Shown one piece after another: positions 17,413 through 26,522 of a stretch of DNA of 58,675 nucleotides; position 1 is the first letter of the stretch; each line of letters begins with the position of its first letter. The position numbers and the translations under genes were made by a program. The notes beneath the pieces were generated by a model, which made no database searches, had not been told where the DNA came from, and saw only the letters and a program-made list of their open reading frames with translations. The DNA is from Negativicutes bacterium. GTDB lineage: Bacteria > Bacillota > Negativicutes > Anaeromusales > Anaeromusaceae. The DNA lies in the NCBI GenBank assembly GCA_009929485.1, contig SAAJ01000018.1:1-58675 (forward strand), given 5' to 3'.

Positions 17413-18369
17413 CTACTTATTCACCACATTAAAGGCTTTACCGTCAATGAACGCTTTAATGTTCTCCGCGACTAAGTCTACCAAACGCTGGCGGGATTCG
17501 TAACGGCGCCAGCCGATATGCGGCGTCATAATCACATTATCCATCGCAAAGAGAGGATTGTCGAGAGCCGGCGGCTCCGGATCCTGCACGTCCAAGGCAG
17601 CGCCAGCAAGGCGTCCTTGCTGCAGCGCTTCAATCAAATCGTCTTCTTTGATCAGCGCGCCGCGCGAAGTATTGACGATATACGCAGTGGGCTTCATCAG
17701 GGCAATACGCTCTTTATTGATGATCTGCCGCGTACTGTCCATCAGCGGGCAATGGAGCGTAATAAAATCGCTTTGCCGCAATACGTCTTCCAGCGAGGCG
17801 TTCTTCACATTACCTTCAGTCCACTCTTTTGGGAAGGGATCATACACCAGCACATTCATGCCCAAAGCAACGCCGATTTTTATCGATTCGCGGCCAATAG
17901 CGCCAGCGCCGATAACCCCCAGCGTTTTGCCGGCCACTTCAAAGTGCGGCACTTGCAAGAACTTCGTAAAGTTGGAAAAGTCCTTACGCTCCAGCATGCT
18001 TTGTTGCTGCGGCAGCGAAGCGCTGAGATTAAGCACAAAGGTCATCGCCAGCTGCGCTACCGCCACCGTGCTGTAGCTGGGAATATTGCAAACGGAAATG
18101 CCTTTTTCGCGAGCTGCAATAATATCAATGTTATTATAGCCGGTGCCCGCCTCACAAATCAGCTTAACCGAATCAGGGAACCGGGAAATTACATCTTTCC
18201 CCACCGTCATTTCCTTAGTAATGACCACGGTCTGTCCTTGTACCCGTTCCAAAATTTGCTCGTTACTTGTGTCGTCATAATTGGTCAGCTCTGTCAACGC
18301 CTGTACCGATGAAAAATCAAGTTTTTGGTCAAAATCCAATTTAGTTGCATTCAAAAATACCGTTTTCAT
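17413..18369 (-). CDS. D-isomer specific 2-hydroxyacid dehydrogenase
   Basis: 318 residues. The Rossmann motif GxGxxG is present as VIGAGAIGRESIKIG. The catalytic triad of the family can be seen as Arg in VNTSRGALI, Glu in DVQDPEPP and His in TPHIGW. The enzyme reduces a 2-oxo acid to a D-2-hydroxy acid (or the reverse) with NAD(P)H; glycerate, lactate and hydroxyisocaproate types cannot be separated here. GAGGAGGG precedes the ATG, and its own terminator follows at 17351-17388. Confidence 0.92.
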   Translation of the reverse strand: MKTVFLNATKLDFDQKLDFSSVQALTELTNYDDTSNEQILERVQGQTVVITKEMTVGKDVISRFPDSVKLICEAGTGYNNIDIIAAREKGISVCNIPSYSTVAVAQLAMTFVLNLSASLPQQQSMLERKDFSNFTKFLQVPHFEVAGKTLGVIGAGAIGRESIKIGVALGMNVLVYDPFPKEWTEGNVKNASLEDVLRQSDFITLHCPLMDSTRQIINKERIALMKPTAYIVNTSRGALIKEDDLIEALQQGRLAGAALDVQDPEPPALDNPLFAMDNVIMTPHIGWRRYESRQRLVDLVAENIKAFIDGKAFNVVNK

Positions 18370-18513
18370 ACCAACCCTCCTCGTAAAATAAGCGCTTTTC
18401 GCTTTTTCCCTCGTTAGGATACTTCCTGATCTGTCATTCCATCTGTATTGTAAGACAATTTTCTCTATAATGGAAATGAATATTTCTTATGCAACAAATA
18501 ACTAAAAAGAATA

Positions 18514-19497
18514 CTAGGCTTCACGACATACTACGCACTGACCATCGGCCCCGCAATAGGCAACACAGTTCTTGCTTTGATGCTTCCCTTCATACAGGGC
18601 TTGATCTGCTCGTTTGATACTTTCCTCCATGCCTAAATTCACATCTAGCGCAGCCACGCCCAGCGTAACGGTTATCTCCAGCTTTTCGCCTTGATAGATA
18701 ACCGGTTCCGTCGAAATGGTTTCACGGATGCGCTCGGCAACGTGCAATGCTTCTGACAGAGAAAGTTCCGGCAAAAGAATTAAGAACTCTTCCCCGCCCC
18801 AGCGGGCGACAATATCTTCTTCACGCACAGCCGTCTCCATCCGATGCGACACCAGTTGCAGCACTACATCACCGGCTTCATGACCGTACGTATCGTTAAT
18901 GACTTTAAAGGAATCAATATCCGCCAAAAGCAAGCTCCCCGACTCGCCGCGGCGACGCATTCTAGCCAGCTCCTCACGCAGGCGTTTCGTAGCACTGCGA
19001 CGGTTTTCTAGACCTGTAAGATAATCGGTGCGGACCGTTTTTTCCATTTTATCCAACAGCGTCTGCAGAATCATGTTTTTTTCCTCTAGTTCCGCCGCAT
19101 ACCGCTCCAATTGCTTTTTGGCCTGCCTCAATTCCAGGTGAACTTTCACGCGCGCTCGAAACTCGTCCTCTTGAAACGGTTTCGTAATATAATCTTGGCC
19201 TCCTGCGTCAAATCCTTCGACAATGCTCTGCGCATCCGCTAACGCCGTAAGAAACAGTACAGGGATTTCCAGCGTCGCTTCATCTTCCTTGAGAATTTTA
19301 CAAACCGAAATGCCATCCATCTCCGGCATCAATATATCCAGCAAGATTAAGTCTACGGTGTCTTTTTTTAACATCTCCAAGGCTTCCGCGCCGCTCGCAG
19401 CCAACAACACTTGATACTCTTCTCCAAGGCGTTTGCGAATAATTTTAAGCTCTACCGGGCTGTCATCAACTACGAGTATTTTAGGCCTCTCCTCCAT
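18514..19497 (-). CDS. Response regulator with GGDEF domain (WspR/PleD-like), Cys-rich tail
   Basis: 327 residues. A receiver domain (1-120, phosphoacceptor D54, with DD at 11-12) is followed by a short coiled coil (about 122-155) and a GGDEF domain. The active-site motif GGEEF is at 234-238 and the inhibitory RxxD (REED) at 225-228. It should make cyclic-di-GMP when phosphorylated. The last 17 residues add C311-x3-C315-x5-C321-x2-C324, not part of a normal GGDEF domain. The gene overlaps the CheA-like kinase by 17 bases, so that kinase is the likely phosphodonor, as in Wsp systems. Confidence 0.93.
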   Translation of the reverse strand: MEERPKILVVDDSPVELKIIRKRLGEEYQVLLAASGAEALEMLKKDTVDLILLDILMPEMDGISVCKILKEDEATLEIPVLFLTALADAQSIVEGFDAGGQDYITKPFQEDEFRARVKVHLELRQAKKQLERYAAELEEKNMILQTLLDKMEKTVRTDYLTGLENRRSATKRLREELARMRRRGESGSLLLADIDSFKVINDTYGHEAGDVVLQLVSHRMETAVREEDIVARWGGEEFLILLPELSLSEALHVAERIRETISTEPVIYQGEKLEITVTLGVAALDVNLGMEESIKRADQALYEGKHQSKNCVAYCGADGQCVVCREA

Positions 19498-22060
19498 CTT
19501 GCACCTCCCTCGCCGACTCTAATCGTAACTCTTGAAGGGTCTCCAACAATTCTCTGCGATCCAGCTTCACTAAGTAACGGTCAAATCCTGCCTGCAACGC
19601 CTGCGTACGATGTTCTTCATCCGCCAAAGAAGTCAACGCGACGGCAGGCATATCTTTAAGTCTTTCCTGGCTTCGCAATAAAGCAATCAATTCCAGTCCG
19701 TCCAACTCCGGCATTTCCATGTCGCTGATAAGCACGTCAAAAGGCTCTTCTTGCAAGTACGACCATGCTCTTTTCCCGTTTTCGGCGATCTTCACCGTAT
19801 AACCGGCGCTCGCTAGGCAATTTTGAACCAAGCGAGCAAATACCGACGAGTCTTCCGCCAACAAAATTCGTGCTTTCCGGTCCTGCGTTTTATAAAAAGC
19901 CGCCTCTGGCAACCCTATTCTTTTATTGTATTCCGGCGCCGCATACATAACAAGACTGTGCAAATCCAATACAGTCACAATGCGTCCGTCGACTTGCGCA
20001 GACCCGATTATGCCGCTTCCTTGTACGCCGTGTTCATCCAGCACCAACGGCAGGCGAATCGCGTCATGAATAAAGCTTGCTAAGAAACCGACTTTAGCAT
20101 GAAGCTTCTTCGTAACAATTACATACAGCTTATCCTGCACAAGCTCTCTACTTGCAAAAGGCAAATATTCTTCAGGCTGAAAAACACGCAGCGTCTCTCC
20201 TTGAAGCAGCGCATACTGCTTTCCTCCAACTTCTTGTAATTGTTCGGGTGAAATCTCTTCAATCCTAGCCACGAAAGACAAATCCGCCGCCAGCCACTCG
20301 GGTCCGGAGCACTGAAAGAGAAGCAAATACGTTTCTTCTTGCTCAGCAAGCTCCGGAGCAAACGCTTCTGCTGTTACCAGCTTCTTTTCCCCTAAAGCAA
20401 CTCCCGCTTCTAAGCAAAGCCCCTCCGCATCTAAAATCATCGCGACATTGCCATCGCCAAGTACAGTCAGGCCGGAATAGATCTTTCTGCTTTTCATTAC
20501 CTCCGGCACCGACTTGACCAGCACTTCTTCCGTATCGTAGACGGAATCTACCGCCAAAGCGTAGACCTGCGTTCCCGCTTTAACCACTAAAATCCGCACA
20601 TATTCATCGGCTGAAAGAGTCTCGCCGGCATTGTCCTCTCCTAATAATTCTCTAAGGTATAAAAGAGGCATACATTGTCCCCTCAGGCGCAATACAGGTT
20701 TTCCGTTCACTTTTTCCAAACGTTTATCTCGCCCGCTGTCAGGCAAGATCAGCACTAATTCCCTGACATTCGCTTGGGGAATGGCAAAAGTTTGCCCTTG
20801 GGACAACACGATAAAGGCGGAAATAATAGCCAGGGTCAACGGCAGCACCAGCCGAAACGTCGTCCCCTGCCCTTCGTGGGATTCAATTTCAATTTTTCCG
20901 CCGATCTTTTCAATATTCGCTTTCACTACATCCAGCCCTACGCCGCGCCCCGATAAGGCGGTTACCGTTTGCGCCGTAGAAAAAGCAGGATGCAAAACAA
21001 AGCGCAGCAATTGTCCAGGGCTTAGCAGCTCCAGTTCTTTTTCTGTCGCAAACCCCTTTTGCACGGCAGTTTCTTTGATGCGCTTCAGCGAAATGCCCCT
21101 GCCGTCGTCACTGACCTCAATCACAACGCGTTCGCTCTCGTGATACGCTCGAATCGCCAAGGACGCTTGGCTGGATTTTTTCAGTTTCTGCCGCATACTT
21201 GGCGCTTCAATACCGTGATCTAGGGCGTTTCGTATCAAGTGATTCATTGGATCCATTAACGCTTCAATCATGGAACGATCCAATTCTACTTCCAGCCCCG
21301 CAAGATGCAAAGATACTTCTTTGCCCAGTTTGCGAGACAAATCGCGGACAATACGCGGAAATTTATTCAAAATCCCGCTCATAGGCTGCATGCGCGTCTG
21401 CAATACCTTTTTCTGCAATTGCGTCGTCAACTCGTCAATCCCATTGGAAACCGCTTCTAATTGCGGCGATGTCTGCCTTTGCTGCGAAAGCCTGAGCAGT
21501 TGATTGCGGCGCAAAACCATTTCGCCTGTTAACGCAAGTAAATCGTTTAAAATCCTCTTATTCACACGCACATACTCATCCGAGTTGCTCAAAAGAGACG
21601 GGCCCTCGCCTAGTATGCCGGCTTCCGCCTTTTCTTCCGCAAATTTTGCCGCATGGAAAGGCGCTAAAGAAGGCTCAACCTCCAGTTGTCCATGAAGCTT
21701 TTTCAGCGCTTCCTCCATATCCGGGGGCAAAACAATATCAGGCGGCTCTTGAAGAAGCTTGTGAAGCGCATCCAATACACTCAAAAGCGCATCCATCATC
21801 GGAGACGTCACAATGGCCTGCCGCTCTCTGAGGGCTCCCAAAAAAGACTCCAAGCTATGCGCCACTCGCACCAACGCTTCCATTGAAAAGAAGCCGGCCG
21901 TTCCTTTTATACTATGCGCCCCTCGCAAAATAACGCGTACAGCTTCTTCATCGGCGGCATGCTTTTCCAGCCTTAATAAGGCTTCTTCCATCGCTGCCAA
22001 ATGAGCTTTTGCCTCCAGCACGAATTCTCGTCTCAATTCCTCATCGGTTTCCATCGTCAT
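19481..22060 (-). CDS. CheA-type hybrid histidine kinase with receiver domain (WspE-like)
   Basis: 859 residues. Domain order: Hpt (1-110, phosphohistidine H49 in GAHSIKGTAGFF), dimerisation helices (about 160-240, EYVRVNKRILNDLLAL), HATPase (N-box DPMNHLIRNALDHGIE, G-box SGRGVGLDVV), a CheW-like domain (about 405-545), a second more divergent CheW-like region (about 575-725), and a receiver domain (about 735-850, D780, K832). There is no separate P2 CheY-docking domain. A built-in receiver is typical of WspE/FrzE-type kinases. It sits between the MCP gene and the REC-GGDEF gene in one operon and should pass the MCP signal to the cyclase. An ATG six bases inside (22054) is equally possible. 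Confidence 0.92.
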   Translation of the reverse strand: MTMETDEELRREFVLEAKAHLAAMEEALLRLEKHAADEEAVRVILRGAHSIKGTAGFFSMEALVRVAHSLESFLGALRERQAIVTSPMMDALLSVLDALHKLLQEPPDIVLPPDMEEALKKLHGQLEVEPSLAPFHAAKFAEEKAEAGILGEGPSLLSNSDEYVRVNKRILNDLLALTGEMVLRRNQLLRLSQQRQTSPQLEAVSNGIDELTTQLQKKVLQTRMQPMSGILNKFPRIVRDLSRKLGKEVSLHLAGLEVELDRSMIEALMDPMNHLIRNALDHGIEAPSMRQKLKKSSQASLAIRAYHESERVVIEVSDDGRGISLKRIKETAVQKGFATEKELELLSPGQLLRFVLHPAFSTAQTVTALSGRGVGLDVVKANIEKIGGKIEIESHEGQGTTFRLVLPLTLAIISAFIVLSQGQTFAIPQANVRELVLILPDSGRDKRLEKVNGKPVLRLRGQCMPLLYLRELLGEDNAGETLSADEYVRILVVKAGTQVYALAVDSVYDTEEVLVKSVPEVMKSRKIYSGLTVLGDGNVAMILDAEGLCLEAGVALGEKKLVTAEAFAPELAEQEETYLLLFQCSGPEWLAADLSFVARIEEISPEQLQEVGGKQYALLQGETLRVFQPEEYLPFASRELVQDKLYVIVTKKLHAKVGFLASFIHDAIRLPLVLDEHGVQGSGIIGSAQVDGRIVTVLDLHSLVMYAAPEYNKRIGLPEAAFYKTQDRKARILLAEDSSVFARLVQNCLASAGYTVKIAENGKRAWSYLQEEPFDVLISDMEMPELDGLELIALLRSQERLKDMPAVALTSLADEEHRTQALQAGFDRYLVKLDRRELLETLQELRLESAREVQDGGEA

Positions 22061-22094
22061 TCACCTGCTATCCGGCCTCTACAACGGCAAAAAA

Positions 22095-24293
22095 TTAAAT
22101 CTTAAATCTAGCTACCAATTCCTTCAGCTTGTCTGACATGCCTTCCGTTTCATAGGCGCAGTCGCTAACCGTGCTCGCCTTGGCGGCTGTATCAACAATG
22201 GCTTTTTCCGACTCCTGCAAGCTGCAAGAAATAGCTTGGGTTCCTTTCGCGATCTCATGGGTCGCTTCCGCCATATTCCGCATCATATGAGCCATTTCTC
22301 CCGTACTCTGGGCCACCGCTTCGGCTTGCTGCGCTATCTGCTCATTGGTTTGCGACAGGTTTTTGACTTCTTGCGCGGCCAATACTGCATTTTCTGTAAC
22401 ATGCGAACTTTTGGCCACAATCAAAGCCATTTCCTGACGCAGCGTGGTTTCCGGCCGCTCTTCTTCCGTCAACTCTCGCACATCCTCATCGTTGACAGAG
22501 GCTGCAATGGACCGGGTAATTTTTCTCGTTTCCCCAATAACGTCATTTATGTTTTCCACCGCTTTCACCGCGCTGGCCATATCGTCCTGCATGCTTTCTA
22601 TTTGCGCCGCAATGCGCCCTGCTTCTTCGGAGGTTCTTCTCGATAGTTCCTTTACCTCTCTAGCGACTACGGCAAAGCCCTTACCGGCTTCTCCGGCTCC
22701 TGCCGCTTCAATGGTCGCGTTCAGCGCCAACATGTTCGTCTGTTCTGCAATCGTTCGAATGATGCCGACAATGCTATTGATTTGTTTAGAAGAGCCGTTT
22801 AATGCGTTCATAATAGCAGTTGTTTCCTGCGAACGCGCCTGCGCCTGCCCTGCAATCTGCAAAGAATGACGACACGAAACAGAGACTTTTTGCAGCAACA
22901 GGCTCATTCTTTGAATGCTTTGAGACATTTCTTCCATCCAGCCGCTAACCTGTGTCACTTGTTTAGCTACTTCCAAGGAAACGCCGACGCCCTCCGTAGC
23001 CGCTTGAAACACCTGGTGCGCTTTTTCATCAACTTTGGCTACATGGTTCTCCACTTGCACTACGGAGCTGGCATTTTCTTCCGAACCGGCAGTAATCTCT
23101 TCCACTGCTGCGCTGACTTCGCCCATGGTCGCACTTAACTCTTGCGTATTCGCCGCTACATGAGACGCCGTGTCAACAAGAATATTCGCCTGCGTATGCA
23201 GCTCATCCGTCGCCTTATGCACATCCTTCAACATGCCTTGTAAATCATCCGCCATTCGATTAAAACCGGCAGCTAATTGGACCATTTCATCTTCGTCGCC
23301 GCCTTCGACTGCCGCACGAACGCGCAAATCTCCCTGCGCCAAATCCCCCACCTTGGCATTGAGCGCTTGCAACGGTTCAACCATCCGCCCGGCCAGACGG
23401 TACGTCACAAACACCACCAGACAAATAGCGCCCAAGGTCACGGCTGCAAAGAAAAGTAAAAGCTGCTGCAACGGCTGGTAGACTAAACTTTTTTCCATTT
23501 GAAAACACAATACCCATGGTGTTCCTGAAATGGCTCGATATACCAATACCCGCTCTACGCCTTGCTCTTTATAAGCAACTTGGCCGTTTTCCTGTTGCAA
23601 CGCAAGCTGCAACGCCGCCGCCAGTTCCGGATTTGCCTCTGCATTCAGCGCATTCTTGGAAATCATTTCTTCCGACGGATGCACGCCGATAATGCCTTGG
23701 CGGTTCATTAAAAAGGCCTGCCCCTCTCCTTCATAGTGAAGGTCTTTAACAAACTCAGACAACGCCGTCAGGAAAATATCCGCTCCCAAGACACCCTTAA
23801 CTTGGCCCGCTTCGGTAAACACAGGCATTGAGATCGTGGCCGTCAACTTGCGCGAACCTTCATCTATGTAAAAGTCGCTAAATACCGCCTTATTCGCCTT
23901 AGACGCCGCTTGATACCAAAGCCGTTGGCGTGAATCAAAGCCAGCCGGAGGCGCCCACCCTTTGGCGCTGACCATTTTTCCTGCGGTATCCGCAAAATAC
24001 ATATCCACAAAGTCTTTATCCATCCCTTGATATACGCCAAGCCAAGCGGGAGAAACGGCCGCATTGCCCGATAATTTCCGAACCATGCTTCCCGTTAATT
24101 CTACAACGGCTTTTTTCGTATTCAGCCAGCCTTCTATGCGATGCTCTTGCGCCTCCACAGAAGCTTCCAGCCGTTGCTCGAGCTGCCTTGAAAGCTGCTC
24201 TTTAACAAAAATATATCCGCCTGCCGAAACAAGCAGCAGTATCAAGGCAAACAACCCAGAAAAGGAAAGAACCATTTTTTTCCGTACGCTCAT
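22095..24293 (-). CDS. Methyl-accepting chemotaxis protein with dCache sensor (WspA-like role)
   Basis: About 732 residues. One membrane helix near the N-terminus, an extracellular dCache_1 domain (with RLWYQAA and FSDFYID spaced as in amino-acid-binding dCache domains, and GVLGADI), a second helix, HAMP, and a long cytoplasmic coiled coil. The signalling tip reads [30 protein letters not shown], with Gly instead of the usual Arg before AGE. About 35 residues after the tip an unusually charged stretch ([20 protein letters not shown]) breaks the heptad pattern. The start was moved to ATG 24293, with GGAGGG seven bases upstream. First gene of the kinase/GGDEF operon. Confidence 0.92.
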   Translation of the reverse strand: MSVRKKMVLSFSGLFALILLLVSAGGYIFVKEQLSRQLEQRLEASVEAQEHRIEGWLNTKKAVVELTGSMVRKLSGNAAVSPAWLGVYQGMDKDFVDMYFADTAGKMVSAKGWAPPAGFDSRQRLWYQAASKANKAVFSDFYIDEGSRKLTATISMPVFTEAGQVKGVLGADIFLTALSEFVKDLHYEGEGQAFLMNRQGIIGVHPSEEMISKNALNAEANPELAAALQLALQQENGQVAYKEQGVERVLVYRAISGTPWVLCFQMEKSLVYQPLQQLLLFFAAVTLGAICLVVFVTYRLAGRMVEPLQALNAKVGDLAQGDLRVRAAVEGGDEDEMVQLAAGFNRMADDLQGMLKDVHKATDELHTQANILVDTASHVAANTQELSATMGEVSAAVEEITAGSEENASSVVQVENHVAKVDEKAHQVFQAATEGVGVSLEVAKQVTQVSGWMEEMSQSIQRMSLLLQKVSVSCRHSLQIAGQAQARSQETTAIMNALNGSSKQINSIVGIIRTIAEQTNMLALNATIEAAGAGEAGKGFAVVAREVKELSRRTSEEAGRIAAQIESMQDDMASAVKAVENINDVIGETRKITRSIAASVNDEDVRELTEEERPETTLRQEMALIVAKSSHVTENAVLAAQEVKNLSQTNEQIAQQAEAVAQSTGEMAHMMRNMAEATHEIAKGTQAISCSLQESEKAIVDTAAKASTVSDCAYETEGMSDKLKELVARFKI

Positions 24294-24595
24294 TACTGAA
24301 CCCTCCATATCTCGTCCTACTAGTAAAAATACATTCGTGTTTATCCGCTCAATTCCTTGTTTTCTAGCGGATTGAAAGCAAGAAACCACTTTCTTCCCGC
24401 TTCAGCAGCGGCTAATTTCGCTTTTAAAATCACTGCGTCAAGAAACGCTTCGCCAGCATTTGCAACGCTTCAAGGTCTCTCTTGCAGTTGCGCCCAAGTC
24501 GTGTTATGCTAACTTTATTAATTTCGTCAACCGTATCGCCTTAATCCTCTTTTAGTGTAAAAATTATACAGCCAAGTTATAAGGAGGCTATTATT
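24294..24595. other. Intergenic region between MCP and divergent gene
   Basis: About 300 bases holding two divergent promoter areas. No repeat element, RNA structure or small gene with a ribosome site was seen. Confidence 0.4.
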
Positions 24596-25117
24596 TTGTC
24601 AGTGCCATGGGAATTATTTACCGAAAACACCGCAGAAGCGCATGATCTTTTTGAACGGCTCCCCGAAGTGGCGGCCGCCGATCCCCTTGTTATGGATGAA
24701 ATCATGCGCGGCTTAACGCATGAAGAAGCGCATATCCGCACGCTGGCCGCAGAGCTCGTTGATCGCGTTACCCAAGAGCGCCCTCTTTTTCTCTCTCCTT
24801 ATAAGCGCCTTTTAGTATATGAGCTTTCTAAAATCACCCAACCGACGGTGAGAGCCAAAATTGCTCTATTTTACGGCCGCGTTTTCTGGGATGAATGGGA
24901 TCTGCCGCAGGTAGTGCAGCTCTTAGCAAAATGGGCTCGTCAAGAAGACGATGTTTTAATCGTTGTTCACTCTCTGCTCTCTTTGCATCTTCTGGCTCAG
25001 CAAAAAGAGTGGATTATACCGACGCTGCAAGAAGAAATCTCCGCTGCCTCCAAGCATCCTCTTGAAGAAGTTCGCGGCTTCGCCGCGCAGCTTCAGGAGG
25101 CCTGGAACTATAAGTAA
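24596..25117 (+). CDS. Uncharacterised all-helical protein, possibly HEAT-like
   Basis: 173 residues, not assigned to a named family. The sequence is almost entirely amphipathic helices in pairs (for example EIMRGLTHEEAHIRTLAAELVDRV and LEEVRGFAAQLQEAW), which resembles HEAT/ARM-type repeats used as protein-binding scaffolds. There is no signal peptide or membrane helix, so it is probably cytosolic. It starts at a TTG with AAGGAGG eight bases upstream. It is convergent with rpoN across a shared terminator. Confidence 0.7.
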   Translation: MSVPWELFTENTAEAHDLFERLPEVAAADPLVMDEIMRGLTHEEAHIRTLAAELVDRVTQERPLFLSPYKRLLVYELSKITQPTVRAKIALFYGRVFWDEWDLPQVVQLLAKWARQEDDVLIVVHSLLSLHLLAQQKEWIIPTLQEEISAASKHPLEEVRGFAAQLQEAWNYK

Positions 25118-25134
25118 TACTCTCTTTTGGATGC

Positions 25135-25164
25135 AAAAAGACCGCGCAACCGCGCGGTCTTTTT
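25135..25164. terminator. Bidirectional terminator between the helical-protein gene and rpoN
   Basis: AAAGACCGCG and CGCGGTCTTT form a GC-rich stem with A and T runs on both sides, serving both convergent genes. It slightly overlaps the rpoN stop. Confidence 0.9.
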
Positions 25165-26503
25165 ATTTTCTCTTCCTCTTCGAAGAAGATGGTATATGCA
25201 TTTCTTCGCGATATTTGGCAACCGTACGGCGGGAGATCGGTATCCCCTCTTCGCTCAGCATTTCGCAAAGCTTTTGATCGCTCAAAGGTTCTCCCTGCGG
25301 CTCTTCTTGGATCAAGGCGCGAATGCGCTCCTTGACGCCATCGGCGGCCACATTCTCTCCTCCTACGGCAAAGGCCGCAGCTGGAAAAAAATCTCGCAAC
25401 GGCAGCAAGCCATGCGGCGTCAAGGCGTATTTCCCCGCCACCGTCCGGCTGACCGTCGATTCATGCACACCCAGTTCATCCGCCATCTGGCGCATGGACA
25501 ACGGCTTCATATGCCGCCGCCCGCGCAAGAAAAATTCTTCTTGACACTGCACCAAGATTTCCGCCAACGTTTGCAGCGTCTGCCGCCGCTGATCCAAGCT
25601 CTTCAAAAGCTGCAGCGCCGCATTCAGGCGTCCTTGCACAAATTCCTTAACCGCCGCTCCGCCGCCGGAAGCCATTTTGCGATATTCCTGGCTGATTGTC
25701 AGCCCTTTCCAAGGCATCGCCACTTCCACCCGGAACTCGTCGCCCTGCCGTTCAATGCGCACATCCGGCAGCACATACACAGTTTCCGCTGTAGCAAACG
25801 CCCGACCAGGGCGAGGATCCAATGACCGCAAACAATGCAGCGCCTCATCCAGCTCTTCCTGCGTACAGGATAAAGCCTGGGTCAGCCTCTTCCAGCGCCC
25901 TTGGGCCACATCATCCAAAAGTTCTTTCTCAATTAGCTTAGCCGCCAAGGATTCGCTTGCTCCTTGACGCTGCAACTGCAGCAGCAAACATTCTTCCAGA
26001 CCAGACGCTCCTACCCCGGTAGGTTCTAACGACTGCAGCCAAAACAACGCTGCCTGCACAACCTCGGCATCGCGCCCTAAACAAGCAATCGCTTCTTCCA
26101 TACTGACAGTCAGATATCCCCGTTCATCCAGACAGCCGATAAAAAAGCGCACTAATGGCTGCAGTTCTTGCGGACAACAGCTTTCTACCAACTGCTTTTC
26201 CAGAAACGCGCCCAGCGTTAGCGCCTGCTCCGCCGCAGATCGTTCCCAGGGCGGCGGCATTTCTTCGTCATCAACCGTCGGCGCAGTTCCGGCCGCCGCA
26301 CCGGGAGTATCCAAATAACGCGCCAACGCCTCATAATCCGGCGGCGCACCTTCCTCCCATTCCAAGAGAGGATTTTCTTCCGCTTGCTGCTGTAAATTCT
26401 GCTCTAGCTCCAATGCCGCCATCTGCAGCACCGCCAAAGACTGGCACAGAGCGGGCGTCAGAGTCAACTGCTGTTTTAATTGTGTCGAAAGTTGAAGATT
26501 CAT
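25163..26503 (-). CDS. rpoN: RNA polymerase sigma-54 factor RpoN
   Basis: 446 residues. Region I is glutamine/leucine rich (STQLKQQLTLTPALCQSLAVLQ). The core-binding domain is followed by a helix-turn-helix (SMRQMADELGVHESTVSRTV) and the RpoN box (ISRRTVAKYREEMHIP) near the C-terminus. Sigma-54 directs RNA polymerase to -24/-12 promoters and needs AAA+ activators, none of which is encoded in this window. The ATG at 26503 was chosen over the longer frame from 26557 because region I begins there and GGAG precedes it. Last gene of the thiM-sixA-CYTH/CHAD-rpoN cluster, 19 bases after the CHAD gene. Confidence 0.96.
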   Translation of the reverse strand: MNLQLSTQLKQQLTLTPALCQSLAVLQMAALELEQNLQQQAEENPLLEWEEGAPPDYEALARYLDTPGAAAGTAPTVDDEEMPPPWERSAAEQALTLGAFLEKQLVESCCPQELQPLVRFFIGCLDERGYLTVSMEEAIACLGRDAEVVQAALFWLQSLEPTGVGASGLEECLLLQLQRQGASESLAAKLIEKELLDDVAQGRWKRLTQALSCTQEELDEALHCLRSLDPRPGRAFATAETVYVLPDVRIERQGDEFRVEVAMPWKGLTISQEYRKMASGGGAAVKEFVQGRLNAALQLLKSLDQRRQTLQTLAEILVQCQEEFFLRGRRHMKPLSMRQMADELGVHESTVSRTVAGKYALTPHGLLPLRDFFPAAAFAVGGENVAADGVKERIRALIQEEPQGEPLSDQKLCEMLSEEGIPISRRTVAKYREEMHIPSSSKRKRK

Positions 26504-26522
26504 TTTCGTCACTCCATCATTA

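Noticed and set aside
17518-18312. 264-codon open frame on the plus strand
   Set aside because: Antisense to the D-2-hydroxyacid dehydrogenase; no ribosome site.
25127-25825. 232-codon open frame on the plus strand
   Set aside because: Begins in a terminator and is antisense to rpoN.
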